64,000 bases of DNA from DASZQL01 sp964391865. Its GTDB lineage: Bacteria; Planctomycetota; Phycisphaerae; Phycisphaerales; UBA1924. Below the pieces are notes generated by a model that was given only the letters and a program-made list of their open reading frames with translations, was not told the origin of the DNA and searched no databases. A program made the translations under genes and the position numbers. The DNA lies in the NCBI GenBank assembly GCA_964391865.1, contig CAYMNQ010000003.1, positions 248,001-312,000 of the forward strand, read 5' to 3'. Shown here piece by piece: positions 40,958-50,387 of the stretch. The stretch's first letter is position 1. Every line of letters begins with the position of its first letter.

Positions 40958-42373
40958 GTGGGCACGCGCGTTCAATCTGATGGGCTTGATCGCCGCCGGT
41001 TTCTCGCGTTGAGCGGGCTGGCGGGGGCCGCGGTGGCGCTGCGGCCTGGCGTATCGCTGGCATCGCCCGCGCCGGCGAAGCCCGCGCGGGTGGCGAAGAA
41101 TCTCATCTTCATGGTCGCCGACGGGATGGCCGCCGGCACGCTGCAGCTCGCGGACATGTTTATTCGTCGCGCGCACGGGCGGGCGTCGTGGTGGGTGTCG
41201 CTGATCGAGCGGGCGGAGGCGCGCCGGAGCGTGGTGCGCACGTCGTCGGCGGATTCGCTGGTGACGGACTCCGCCGCCGCGTCGACGGCGTGGTCGATCG
41301 GCGAACTCGTGAACAACGGGGCGATCGGGCTGACGCCCGACGGGCGGATGCCCGAGCCGATCCTGATGCGGGCGCGCCGCGGCGGGCGCGCCATCGGGTT
41401 GGTGACGACGACGCGCCTGACGCACGCGACGCCCGCGGGGTTCCTGGTGAACTCGCCCTTGGATCGTGATCGGGAGGATGTGATCGCGGAGCAGATGGTG
41501 CTCGAACGCCTGCCGGAGGTGGCGCTGGGCGGCGGGGGGAAGTTCCTTTCGCCCGAGTTGATCGCGGCGCGCGGCGTGGGGAGCGTGGCGATCGCGCGGA
41601 ACCGCGCGGAACTCCGCGCGATCGATCTCGCCGCGGAGACGCGCCCGATCCTGGGCGTCTTCAATGAGTCGCATATGTCCTGGGAACTCGATCGAAAGCA
41701 TCAGCCGCCGGAGTCGGGCGAACCTTCGCTGGCGGAGATGGCGCGATGGGCGCTCGGCGCGCTCGGCGGGAAGCCGGGCGGGTTCGCGCTGCAGATCGAG
41801 GGTGGGCGCGTCGATCATGCGGGGCATGAGAATGACGCGGGGTCGCTGATCGCGGAGCAGGGCGCGTTCGATGAAGCGCTCGGCGCGGTGCTGGAGTGGA
41901 TCAAGGACCGCGACGACACGCTGCTCATCGTCACGAGCGACCACGCGACGGCGAACCCGGGGCTGACGGACTACGGCAAGCGGGGCAACGAGGGGTTCGA
42001 GAAGCTCGCCGGCGCGACGCGCTCGTTCGAGTGGATCGCGAAGCAAGTGGCGGCGATGGGCGAAGCGCCTGATATCGACGGCGTGGCGGACGTGGTGCGG
42101 CGCGCGACGGGCGTGCAGCTCGCGGCGCGCGATCTGGCGATGCTCACGCGCCGCTTGGCGGGCGAGCCGGTCGACCCCTTCGAGATCGCCAACGCGAAGA
42201 ACGGCGTGCTCGGCTCGCTGCTCGCCAATCACTACAAGGTCGCGTTCCTGAGCGTGAATCACACGGCGGACTTCGTGGAGCTGACGGCGATCGGGCCGGG
42301 GAGCGAGCTGGTCCCGCCGACGATGCGCATCTGCGATGTCCACGGCGTGATGACGGGGGCGCTGGGGGTGTGA
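40958..42373 (+). CDS. phoA: alkaline phosphatase, Tat-exported
   Basis: 471 residues from GTG 40958 with GGAG 8 bp upstream. The Tat signal DRRRFLALSG is followed by a hydrophobic stretch and an ASPAPA cleavage region. PhoA-family active site: VADGM (metal Asp), nucleophile Ser105 in VTDSAAASTAWS, IEGGRVDHAGHENDAG and TSDHATANPG (Zn ligands), and a C-terminal His in SVNHTADFVEL. It hydrolyses phosphomonoesters outside the membrane. Exact substrate not determined. Confidence 0.88.
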   Translation: MGTRVQSDGLDRRRFLALSGLAGAAVALRPGVSLASPAPAKPARVAKNLIFMVADGMAAGTLQLADMFIRRAHGRASWWVSLIERAEARRSVVRTSSADSLVTDSAAASTAWSIGELVNNGAIGLTPDGRMPEPILMRARRGGRAIGLVTTTRLTHATPAGFLVNSPLDRDREDVIAEQMVLERLPEVALGGGGKFLSPELIAARGVGSVAIARNRAELRAIDLAAETRPILGVFNESHMSWELDRKHQPPESGEPSLAEMARWALGALGGKPGGFALQIEGGRVDHAGHENDAGSLIAEQGAFDEALGAVLEWIKDRDDTLLIVTSDHATANPGLTDYGKRGNEGFEKLAGATRSFEWIAKQVAAMGEAPDIDGVADVVRRATGVQLAARDLAMLTRRLAGEPVDPFEIANAKNGVLGSLLANHYKVAFLSVNHTADFVELTAIGPGSELVPPTMRICDVHGVMTGALGV

Positions 42374-42374
42374 A

Positions 42375-42407
42375 GATGAGTCTTGAGTCGTGAGCTATGA
42401 GCTTTGA
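42375..42407. repeat. GAGTCTTGAGTCGTGAGC text repeat
   Basis: A tandem-like TGAGTCTTGAGTCGTGAGCT / ATGAGCTTTGA string sits immediately after the phosphatase stop. Its style matches other dispersed texts in the window. Confidence 0.5.
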
Positions 42408-42482
42408 CCCGGATGACGGACTGGGCGGGCCGATGTCGGGTTGGGGCCGACGCGGGGGCGCGTGCTGGCTACTATTGCGTCC

Positions 42483-43502
42483 ATGCCGCCGACTCCCATG
42501 ACTGTTGAAGAAGCCCGTGCCGGTGTTGAGCAGTTCCGCCGAGACTTTGCGGGCGTGAAGGAGCAGATCGCGAAGGCGGTCGTGGGGCACGACGAGATCG
42601 TCGAGGGCGTGCTGGTGTGCTTGTTCGTCGGCGGGCACGCGCTGCTGGAAGGCGTGCCGGGGCTGGGCAAGACGCTGCTGGTGCGCTCGCTGGCGCAGGC
42701 GGTGAAGCTCGACTTCCGGCGGATTCAGTTCACCCCCGACCTGATGCCGGCGGACATCACGGGCACGCAGATCGTCCGCGACACCGAGAAGGGCAAGACG
42801 TTCGTCTTCGAGAAAGGCCCGGTCTTCACGCAGATCCTGCTCGCGGACGAGATCAACCGCGCCACGCCCAAAACGCAGTCGGCGCTGCTGGAAGCGATGC
42901 AGGAGCGCAGCGTCACCGCCGGCGGGGAGACACGCTCGCTCCCCAAACCCTTCTTCGTGATGGCGACGCAGAACCCCATCGAACAAGAGGGCGTCTACCC
43001 GCTGCCCGAGGCGCAGCTCGACCGCTTCTTCTTCAAGCTGAACGTCGGCTACTCCGGGCGCGAGGAGCTCTCCGAGATTCTCAGAAGGACCACGCAGGGC
43101 GTGAGCGCGGAGATCACCGCCGCCGTGGACGGCGAGACGATCCTTCGCCATCAGGCGCTCGTGCAGCGAGCGGCGATGGCGGAGCATGTGCAGGACTTCG
43201 CCGTGCGCGCGGTGCTGGCGACGCACCCCGGCGGCGAGTTCGCGACGCCCACGGTGTCGAAGTTCGTGCGCGTCGGCGCCAGCCCCCGCGCGGCGCAGGC
43301 GCTGGCGCTGGGCGCGAAGTGCCGGGCGCTCATCTCGGGCCGCCCGGCGGCGAGCATCGACGACGTGAAGAGCGTGGCCCTCGCGGCGCTGCGCCACCGC
43401 ATCATCCTGAACTTCGAGGGCGAAGCGGAAGGCCTCACGACCGATGCCGTGGTCGAGAACATCATCTCGACCCTGCCGGTAGAGACGCCCGCGGTGCGGT
43501 GA
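42483..43502 (+). CDS. MoxR-type AAA+ ATPase, orphan
   Basis: 339 residues from ATG 42483. MoxR family: Walker A GVPGLGKTLL, Walker B ILLADEINRA, GTQIVRD, sensor FFVMATQNPIEQEGVYPLPEAQLDRF, and a C-terminal lid. MoxR proteins act as chaperones with VWA/DUF58 partners, but none follows: the next gene is convergent. TACTAT at about 42467-42472 is a possible -10 very close to the start. Confidence 0.92.
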   Translation: MPPTPMTVEEARAGVEQFRRDFAGVKEQIAKAVVGHDEIVEGVLVCLFVGGHALLEGVPGLGKTLLVRSLAQAVKLDFRRIQFTPDLMPADITGTQIVRDTEKGKTFVFEKGPVFTQILLADEINRATPKTQSALLEAMQERSVTAGGETRSLPKPFFVMATQNPIEQEGVYPLPEAQLDRFFFKLNVGYSGREELSEILRRTTQGVSAEITAAVDGETILRHQALVQRAAMAEHVQDFAVRAVLATHPGGEFATPTVSKFVRVGASPRAAQALALGAKCRALISGRPAASIDDVKSVALAALRHRIILNFEGEAEGLTTDAVVENIISTLPVETPAVR

Positions 43503-43545
43503 AGACAGGATTCACCGCAGAGGCGTGGAACACGCTCTGATGGAG

Positions 43546-43565
43546 CCGCCTGCGCGAGCAGGCGG
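43546..43565 (+). terminator. hairpin after moxR
   Basis: CCGCCTGC gcga GCAGGCGG, a perfect 8-bp stem 44 bp after the moxR stop, without a clear U-tract. Another perfect stem, CCGTCGGC tcgc GCCGACGG, is at 43637-43656. Confidence 0.5.
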
Positions 43566-43672
43566 TCGCTCGACGCGACCCCTCGACATGTGTTCCTCCT
43601 GGGGTGCGGGCTTGATCAAGAAACGGCACCCAAGCCCCGTCGGCTCGCGCCGACGGCCGCATGAGCGCATTG

Positions 43673-43700
43673 AAAACGGGCACGCGAACTCGCGTGCCCG
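43673..43700 (-). terminator. intrinsic terminator of the DUF3352-like gene
   Basis: On the minus strand the stem CGGGCACGCGA/TCGCGTGCCCG (43700-43677; effective loop 4-6 bases) is followed by TTTT (43676-43673). Confidence 0.8.
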
Positions 43701-43742
43701 TCGGGGATTGAACCAGTGATGAATCGCGATGCCCGGCCGCGC

Positions 43743-45629
43743 TCACTTGCCCGCAGGCTTCAGCCAGCGCGTCTTCGCGGTGAAGCCCTCGGGCGTGGAC
43801 TGCACGTCGGTGACACTGTCGCCCACGTGCTTGAGGACAACGTCGAGCGACGGCAGGTTGCGCAGCGGGGGCCAGACCGCCTTGAGCTGCTCTTCCATCA
43901 TCTGCTTCTTGAATTCCTTGGCCTGGTCTTCGTCCATCCCGCCGAAGGATTCGATCTGCTGATCGATCTGCGCCTCCATGATCTTGTCCATGTTCTTGAG
44001 GGACCACTCGAGGAACTGGACGGTCTGCTTGGTGTTGAGATACCCGAAGCCGATACCCGTGTTGGGCAGCGACGCGACGGCGGCTTTGTACCCGGGCTGC
44101 GATGACAGGCGCCCAGCGGCGCCGGCTTCGCCCGCGGCGGTCTGCCGCAGCGCGTTCTCGACCTGCTCGCCGGTGCCGAAGAACGCGTGCCCGCCGCCCA
44201 CGCCGATGGAGATCTCGATGGGCATCATGCCGCCCTCCATGCTCCAGATCTGGTTGCCCTGGAAGTCGCGGCTCTGCATGCCGAACTGAGCGCCGATGGT
44301 GGAAATGGCGTTGGTCAGCGCCTGCGCGTCGCGCGCCTTCATGGCGACGAGCACCTGCTGGCTCTCGGCGCTGAAGGGGCGGGCATACTCGCTGACGATG
44401 TACATCTGCGGGCCGAGGTTGGCGAGGATCGGGCCGAGCATCTGGCTGATCCCGCCGACCATCGCCGCCGCCTGCCCGCCGTCCTCATCGGGCAGGGTGC
44501 CGACGATCTTCTCGATCAGCGGGACGATCCCCGGGAAATCAACCTGCATCATGAACATGCTGGCGGCGTCGGCGGGGACGAACGCCGGCGCTTCGAGCGG
44601 CGTGGCGGGGGTGTCGAGCAGCGCCATGATCCCCTTCTTCGCGGGCGTCGAGACGATGATCGTCTGCTCCATCATGGCTTTGTCGGCGTCGAAGCGGACG
44701 CCGCCCGCGACGCCGCGGAGCTCGCTAATGCCCATCGTCTCGAACATCTTCTTGGCGTTCTCGGCGTCGGCGCCGCCCGCGTCCTGGAACTCGCGGGCCA
44801 TCTCTTCCATGATGCCCTTGGTGAGCAGCACGCCGCGGGCCTGCTGATCGCCGAGCTGCTTGACGATCTGCTGATACTCGGCGTTGTCGTCGACACTCTC
44901 GCCCGCCTTGCCCTTGCTGCGGTCGATCGCGGTTTCGAGGTGTTCCTTGGTGCTCGCCGCGAGCAGCACGGTGCCCGAGAGGGCGTAGTGCATTTCCTTG
45001 AAGTCCATCCCGGCGGGCCCGCCCTCGTCGCCGAATTCGTCGAGGTTGAGCTCCTCTTCTTCATCGCCGCCCTCGGGCGCGGCTTCCTCGGGCTGCTCGA
45101 TGAACTTGATGGAGAGGATGGTCACGCCGTCGTACTCGCTCTGGGTGAGTTCGAGGACCTTGTCCTTCTCGCCCTTCTCGATGATCTGCTTAACGACGGT
45201 GTCCATCGCCGCCGCGTCGTTCGCGTACTCGGCGAGCATGACCATGTGCGGCGTCGGCTCGTCGGTCTCGGTGCGGTTCTTGTAGTCGAACCACATCGCC
45301 ATCCCGCAGGGGCCGGTGGGCCGCTTGAGCTCGTCCTTGTCGATGCCGAGCTTCTCAAGGTCCTTGGCGGCGTCCTTGAAGATATCGCTCATCGACTCCT
45401 CGACCCACTTCTGGATCGAAGGCTCGTCCCACACCGCTTTGAAGCCCGTGCGGTTGAAGGCGTCCCACGTCGCGTTCATGTTGTCGATCGACACGACGAC
45501 CATCGAGTCCTTCGGCGCGACGTCGGTGATCGTCACCGGGGCGGCGCTCGCAACACCAGCAAGGAGCGCGAGCGAGGCGGCGATCGGCGACACGAAGCGC
45601 ACACAGTTCATTCGGTTGAAGAGCTTCAT
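43743..45629 (-). CDS. secreted DUF3352-like protein
   Basis: 628 residues. The signal peptide ends at about residue 30 (SAAPVTI). The body, with VAPKDSMVVVSIDNM at the start, repeated ALSGTVLLAASTKEHLETAIDR-like and GGGHAFFGTGEQVENALRQ segments and an acidic insert (GGDEEEELNLDEFGDEGG), resembles the DUF3352 family of large periplasmic proteins of unknown role. A terminator follows at 43700-43673. It shares strand and neighbourhood with the protease gene at 45717. Confidence 0.65.
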   Translation of the reverse strand: MKLFNRMNCVRFVSPIAASLALLAGVASAAPVTITDVAPKDSMVVVSIDNMNATWDAFNRTGFKAVWDEPSIQKWVEESMSDIFKDAAKDLEKLGIDKDELKRPTGPCGMAMWFDYKNRTETDEPTPHMVMLAEYANDAAAMDTVVKQIIEKGEKDKVLELTQSEYDGVTILSIKFIEQPEEAAPEGGDEEEELNLDEFGDEGGPAGMDFKEMHYALSGTVLLAASTKEHLETAIDRSKGKAGESVDDNAEYQQIVKQLGDQQARGVLLTKGIMEEMAREFQDAGGADAENAKKMFETMGISELRGVAGGVRFDADKAMMEQTIIVSTPAKKGIMALLDTPATPLEAPAFVPADAASMFMMQVDFPGIVPLIEKIVGTLPDEDGGQAAAMVGGISQMLGPILANLGPQMYIVSEYARPFSAESQQVLVAMKARDAQALTNAISTIGAQFGMQSRDFQGNQIWSMEGGMMPIEISIGVGGGHAFFGTGEQVENALRQTAAGEAGAAGRLSSQPGYKAAVASLPNTGIGFGYLNTKQTVQFLEWSLKNMDKIMEAQIDQQIESFGGMDEDQAKEFKKQMMEEQLKAVWPPLRNLPSLDVVLKHVGDSVTDVQSTPEGFTAKTRWLKPAGK

Positions 45630-45673
45630 CGAGTGGTTCTTTCAGCGGATGCGGGTGAGAGTGAGTCGGTATG

Positions 45674-45697
45674 AAACGAGCCGCTTAGCAGCGGCTC
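45674..45697 (-). terminator. terminator of the HtrA-like protease gene
   Basis: On the minus strand GAGCCGCT gcta AGCGGCTC is followed by GTTT, 20 bp past the protease stop. Confidence 0.65.
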
Positions 45698-45716
45698 ACG
45701 AGATGTGATCCGGGAT

Positions 45717-46745
45717 TTACGAGCCGCGCTTGCCGCCCCCCGGGGCGCCGCCCTCGGCCGTGCCGTCATCAAGGATCGGCGGGGCGGTGAATTCCGAGCG
45801 GGGCGGGGCGTTCTTGTAGCTGTAGCCGCTGTTGGGGTTGTCCTTGTCGTACGCGAACGCATCGCGGTTCCGCAGGAAGTCACGCACATAACGCGAAGGA
45901 ATCGCGAAACCCACGCCCTCGCCGAAGGGGATTTTCATGTTGGTGACGCCGATCACCTCGCCCTTCAGGTTGAAGAGCGGGCCGCCCGAATTGCCCGGGT
46001 TGATCTGCGCCGTCGTCTGGACGAACGTCAGCCCCTCGAAGTTGCGCTGGGTGGTCGCGATGACGCCCTGGCTCAGCGTGCGTTCGAGCCCCAGCGGGCT
46101 GCCGATCGCGAAGACTTCCTGCCCCGCTTCCAGTTCCTCCGCGCCCTGCACGTACACCGTCTTGAACGGTTTGCCGTCGGGGTGCTTCAGCTTGATGAGC
46201 GCGAGGTCGATGTGGTTGTTGACCGCGAGGATCTCAACGTCCTCGATGACCAGCCGGCGGAACTCGCCGCTGCCCTGCTCGTAGACGGTGGCTTTCAGCT
46301 TGGTTTCGCCCTGGATGACGTGGGCATTGGTGATCGCGAAGCCGTCGGGGTTGATGATGAACCCCGAGCCCAGCCCGCCCGGGGTCGAGACCATGATCAC
46401 CGCCTCGCCGATCTTCTTCGAGAGTTCCTTGGGGGTGCTCTCGGGGAGTTTGGTCGCCGTGCGGAACAGGTCCTTCGCGCTGGCGGGGTCGACGGCGCCT
46501 GCATCGGCCTCGGCCCGGGTCAGGCTCTCGACCTGCGAGCGCGGGATCGAGACGACCTGCGTGCCCAGATCGAGCCAGATCATCTCCGACGTCTCCTTCA
46601 GGATCGGCGCCACGATCGAACGCCCGTCGGTCAGAGTGACGGAGTCCATCTTCTTCGCGCCGATCGGCGCGTCCGCGGCGAGGACCGCATTCGCGGGAAG
46701 GGCGAGCGCCAGGACGCCGAGGGACAGAATGTTGCTCAATCTCAT
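45717..46745 (-). CDS. exported trypsin-like (HtrA/S1C) serine protease without PDZ
   Basis: 342 residues. GGAGAA precedes ATG 46745. Signal peptide (1-23). A short SHOCT/sm-like N-terminal region (VTLTDGRSIVAPILKETSEMIWLDL) is followed by the S1C domain: His in ITNAHVI, Asp in NNHIDLALIKL, Ser in INPGNSGGPL. No PDZ domain follows; the C-terminal 45 residues are Pro/Gly-rich. It probably acts in envelope protein quality control. Confidence 0.88.
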   Translation of the reverse strand: MRLSNILSLGVLALALPANAVLAADAPIGAKKMDSVTLTDGRSIVAPILKETSEMIWLDLGTQVVSIPRSQVESLTRAEADAGAVDPASAKDLFRTATKLPESTPKELSKKIGEAVIMVSTPGGLGSGFIINPDGFAITNAHVIQGETKLKATVYEQGSGEFRRLVIEDVEILAVNNHIDLALIKLKHPDGKPFKTVYVQGAEELEAGQEVFAIGSPLGLERTLSQGVIATTQRNFEGLTFVQTTAQINPGNSGGPLFNLKGEVIGVTNMKIPFGEGVGFAIPSRYVRDFLRNRDAFAYDKDNPNSGYSYKNAPPRSEFTAPPILDDGTAEGGAPGGGKRGS

Positions 46746-47071
46746 GAGTGTGGTTCTCCGCGCCGCTTAGAATCCCCCCGTGGGGTTGAAAAGCCGCGAC
46801 GCACCAGCGGGCAGTGTAGACGAGCCGATGATCCCTGTGCCCGGATCGCGCGAAGTTGCCCGATCGCGGCCCGTGATGGGGGGCATGGGAATTGTTCAGT
46901 CCACACCCTTCTTCGTTGCGATAGGGGCCGAAGTTTCATCGCGCGGGACAACCGAGGGGCGCCGCCGACGCTACAGTAGGGCATGGCCCGAAGAAGTCGG
47001 GCGAATCGTTCCGGGATCTCCTCATCAGCTTCGCCGATGGAGCGCGAAGCTCACTCACGGGAACTGAACCG

Positions 47072-49435
47072 ATGCCGAACCTGAGCCGAGTTGGATTGAC
47101 CCTCGCCCTCCTCGCCGGGACAGGGGCGAACACGGTGGCGCAGACCGATACGAGCCTGGGGCGGTACTTCGGGTTTGATGAGCCGCGCTACATCGTGGTG
47201 GGGGACAACGCCGGGCCGGTGCTGACGGCGGACTTCGACGCCGACGGCCTGCAGGACATCGCCGTGGTCAACAACGCGAAGAGCCGCATCGAGATCCACA
47301 CGCAGCGGGCCAAGCCGCGCACCGACGATGAGATGGAGAAGGACTACAAAGTCAACGAGTTCCCGCCCAGCCGATGGTTCGACCGGACGGAAGTGACCGT
47401 CCCTCACCGCATCGGCGGGTTCCGCGCGCGAGACCTCGACGCCGACGGCCGGCTCGACATCATCTACGCCGGTGCTCCGGCGGAGATCGTGGTGCTGCAG
47501 CAGAAGTCGCGCCTCACGTTCGACATCGGGCCGAAGCGCCGCGTCGAGAAACTCTCCGCCGGGCAGGACGGGATCGAAGTCGCCGATGTCATGGGCGACG
47601 AATCGCCCGAGCTGCTGGTGGTCGCCGACGGCAAGATCCTCGCATACTCCCTCACGAAGAACGGCGCCGAGGGCGAGCCGATCGAGCTCGGCTCGGGCAG
47701 CGAGATGGTCGCGTTCTTCACCGAAGACTTCGACGGCGACGGGCTGACCGATCTGCTCGGCGCGGTCCCGGAAGACGACTCGCCGCTGCGCGTCTGGCTG
47801 CAAAAGAACCTCAGCGGGGGTGGTACCGGAAGCGCGAAAGAAGGGCAGCTCGGGCCGGAGATCCGCTTCGAGATGCCCGCGATCCGCGAAGCCGAGCCGG
47901 TGCGCTTCCCGAACCGCCCCGGCGCGTCGGTCGGGATCATCGAGCGAGCGAGCCGGCGGATCATCGTCAGCGACCTGAAGGTCGAGCCGATCGGCGCGCC
48001 GGGCAGCGAGGGGCTGATCGAGCGAGAAGCGATCGCCGAGGTGTACGGCCTCGCGGGCGGCGCGGACAAGGAACGCTCCTACGCGGTCGCGGACATCAAC
48101 GCCGACGGCAAGCCCGACCTGCTCGTCACCGACAAGAAGACCAACAGCCTGACGTATTTCCAGCAGAGCATGAGCGGCCTGGGCAAGGGCAAGGTCTTCG
48201 GCACCTTCAAGAACCCGAAGACCGTCGCCGCCGGCCAGTGGGATAGCGACCCCGCGCTCGAGGTCTTCGTGCTGAGCGAGGATGAGAAAGCAGTGGGCGT
48301 GAGCGAGTTCGACGGCGCGACCGGGCGCCTGTCATTCCCCCAGCCGCTGACCATCGCGACCGCCGGCGCGTCGCCCGTGGCGATGGGCTTCGCGCAGCTG
48401 AAAGACGGGCCGGCCCTCGCGGTGGTGGTGAAGGACAAGCGCGACCACACGCTCGAACTGCACCGCGCCGGCGGCGCGGCCCCGGTGATGGTGAAGCTCG
48501 AGGGCGTCAGCCGCCCGCCGCAGTCCAGCCTCGCGGGCGATTTCGATCACGACGGTTCGACCGACCTCGCGCTCTTCACGCCCGGCGAGCCGATGGTCAT
48601 GGTGCGCGGGCTCGACGCCGGCGCCGACCAGATCAAGGTGCTCACGGACAAGCAGATGCCGCAGTTCGGCCTGGTCCAGGCCGCCGGCCCCAACAACACC
48701 GCGATGCTCGACGTCGACAACGACAACTTCCCCGAACTGCTCATCGCCGACCAGAACTTCGTCCGCGCGTGCGACTTCAACGCGGAGAAGGGCTGGCGCG
48801 TCGTCGATCAGGTGACCATGCCCGACCGCAACGCGTCGCTGGTCGGCCTGTCGGTGCTCGAATCCGCCGACGGCAAGCCCGGTGCCGCACGCGTCATCGC
48901 GTCCGACAAGCAGGGCAAGCGACTCATGGTGATGGCCCGCGCCGGCGACGGCGCATGGAGCGTCGTCGACAAGCTGCGCCTCTCGGGCTTCGACCTCGGC
49001 GCGATCCGCGCCGGCGCGTTCAGCGGCGACGGGCAGCCCAACGTGCTGTGCTTCGCGGATTCGTCCTTTGCCGTCGTGCGCCAGGGCGGCAACCGCGTCA
49101 CGCTCGACGAGATCGCGTCCTACCGCTCCGACGAGGACGACCGGCTCGAACACGAGATGGAAGTCGGGGACCTCAACGCCGACGGCTTCGTCGACCTCGT
49201 CGTGCTCGACGCGCGCGAGCAGATGTGCCAGATCTTCACCCTCTCGGCGGCCCGCAAGCTCTACCTCGCCACCGAGTTCAAGGTCTTCGAGTCGCGACTC
49301 TTCAGCCGCGGCGAGAGCCGCGAGTTCGAGCCCTCGGCGGCGGTCATCACCGACCTCACGGGCGACGGCAAGCAGGACCTCATGCTGCTGGCACACGACC
49401 GCCTGATCCTGTACCCGCAGATGCAGAAACCCTGA
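47072..49435 (+). CDS. exported FG-GAP/VCBS repeat beta-propeller protein
   Basis: 787 residues. Signal peptide (1-23). At least eight FG-GAP/VCBS-type loops such as DFDADGLQDIAVVN, DLDADGRLDIIYAG, DFDGDGLTDLLGAV, DINADGKPDLLVTD, DFDHDGSTDLALFT and DLNADGFVDLVVLD bind Ca2+ in a propeller. Probably surface or periplasmic; ligand unknown. Confidence 0.82.
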   Translation: MPNLSRVGLTLALLAGTGANTVAQTDTSLGRYFGFDEPRYIVVGDNAGPVLTADFDADGLQDIAVVNNAKSRIEIHTQRAKPRTDDEMEKDYKVNEFPPSRWFDRTEVTVPHRIGGFRARDLDADGRLDIIYAGAPAEIVVLQQKSRLTFDIGPKRRVEKLSAGQDGIEVADVMGDESPELLVVADGKILAYSLTKNGAEGEPIELGSGSEMVAFFTEDFDGDGLTDLLGAVPEDDSPLRVWLQKNLSGGGTGSAKEGQLGPEIRFEMPAIREAEPVRFPNRPGASVGIIERASRRIIVSDLKVEPIGAPGSEGLIEREAIAEVYGLAGGADKERSYAVADINADGKPDLLVTDKKTNSLTYFQQSMSGLGKGKVFGTFKNPKTVAAGQWDSDPALEVFVLSEDEKAVGVSEFDGATGRLSFPQPLTIATAGASPVAMGFAQLKDGPALAVVVKDKRDHTLELHRAGGAAPVMVKLEGVSRPPQSSLAGDFDHDGSTDLALFTPGEPMVMVRGLDAGADQIKVLTDKQMPQFGLVQAAGPNNTAMLDVDNDNFPELLIADQNFVRACDFNAEKGWRVVDQVTMPDRNASLVGLSVLESADGKPGAARVIASDKQGKRLMVMARAGDGAWSVVDKLRLSGFDLGAIRAGAFSGDGQPNVLCFADSSFAVVRQGGNRVTLDEIASYRSDEDDRLEHEMEVGDLNADGFVDLVVLDAREQMCQIFTLSAARKLYLATEFKVFESRLFSRGESREFEPSAAVITDLTGDGKQDLMLLAHDRLILYPQMQKP

Positions 49436-49687
49436 ATTCACCGCAGCGACGCAAAGCGCGCGGAGAAGAATCAAGAAGCCACGGATTGCACGGATAGACA
49501 CGGATCGGACTCAAGAGAGCGACACGGACGGACACGGACATCACTGACAGAGTGTTGTCGAAGCGTCCGAGTTGTCTGTGCAGTCTGTGCGCGTCTGTGG
49601 CGATTCTCTTCTCATCCGTGCCATCCGTGAAATCCGCGGTTTCTTTGCTCTTCCCTTCTCCGCATTCTCCGCGTCTCCGCGGTGAAT
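49436..49687. repeat. 250-bp imperfect palindrome of dispersed intergenic text
   Basis: It begins ATTCACCGCAG and ends CTCCGCGGTGAAT, with CACGGATTGCACGGATAGAC on the left answered by CATCCGTGCCATCCGTGAAA on the right. Such CGCAGAGACGCAGAG/CACGGATG texts are frequent between genes in planctomycete and related genomes as far as I recall. No ORF inside. Confidence 0.7.
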
Positions 49688-49694
49688 CAAGTCT

Positions 49695-50156
49695 TCATTT
49701 CCCGGTGAGCACGACGACCCCCAGCACGATCATCGCCACGCCGATAGCTTTTTTCGCGCTCATCGGCTCGCCTAGGATCAGCCAGCCCATCATCACGGCG
49801 AGCGCCGGTGCCAGCGCGAACGCGATGGGCTTCACGCGCGAGATCTCTCCCACGCTGAGCGCCGAGTAGAAGAAGATCATCGCCGCCGCCCCGGCGATCA
49901 GCCCCGAGCCGAGAACGAGTTTCAGGATCGTGCCCGTCTCCGCGGCGCGGTGCCAGTCCGGGCGCTCCGCCTTCAGTAGGCTCGTCGTCACGAAGTACGC
50001 GACCAGCAGCACCGGCAGCGCGACGGCGGTGCGGACCGTGATCGCCGTGATCGGCCCGATCTGCTTCGTGTGCAGCACGCTCTTGGTGAACAGTTCGCCC
50101 ACGCCCCAGCACAGCCCCGCCGCGCACGCGAGCACGATGTCCAGATGCTTCATCAT
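49695..50156 (-). CDS. EamA-type small transporter (single repeat)
   Basis: 153 residues from ATG 50156 (or 50153), with five membrane segments. The end VKPIAFALAPALAVMMGWLILGEPMSAKKAIGVAMIVLGVVV is the EamA/DMT signature. Only one EamA unit is present, so a dimer is expected. Substrate unknown. Confidence 0.78.
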   Translation of the reverse strand: MMKHLDIVLACAAGLCWGVGELFTKSVLHTKQIGPITAITVRTAVALPVLLVAYFVTTSLLKAERPDWHRAAETGTILKLVLGSGLIAGAAAMIFFYSALSVGEISRVKPIAFALAPALAVMMGWLILGEPMSAKKAIGVAMIVLGVVVLTGK

Positions 50157-50231
50157 GCGCGCGAGTGTACGACGCCGCTGACCCCAGAACTGCTTTCTTC
50201 GGACGCGCCGACGTCGTTCCGCGGATGATGA

Positions 50232-50314
50232 GCCACAGCTGACCCGGATGACTCCGTGCGGAACACTCATGAACCAACGTGCCTTGATCCGGGTCCATCT
50301 GGGTCATCTGTGGC
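50232..50314. repeat. inverted GACCCGGATG repeat
   Basis: GCCACAGCTGACCCGGATGA (50232-50251) is inverted as TCCATCTGGGTCATCTGTGGC (50294-50314). Same family as 51445-51536. Confidence 0.65.
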
Positions 50315-50387
50315 GGAATCTGCTCAGCGGGAGCGCGGTACGATCGACAGCGCAGTGCGCCGCGGCGCACTGGCGTATTCTCTCGCC

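Noticed and set aside
40910..42343. Long minus-strand frame opposite the alkaline phosphatase
   Set aside because: Composition is Arg/His-rich shadow; the phosphatase metal and Ser motifs fix the plus strand as coding.
43503..43742. tRNA or small RNA gene in the hairpin-rich spacer after moxR
   Set aside because: No cloverleaf or GGTTCRANNCC T-loop; the hairpins are better explained as terminators and repeats.
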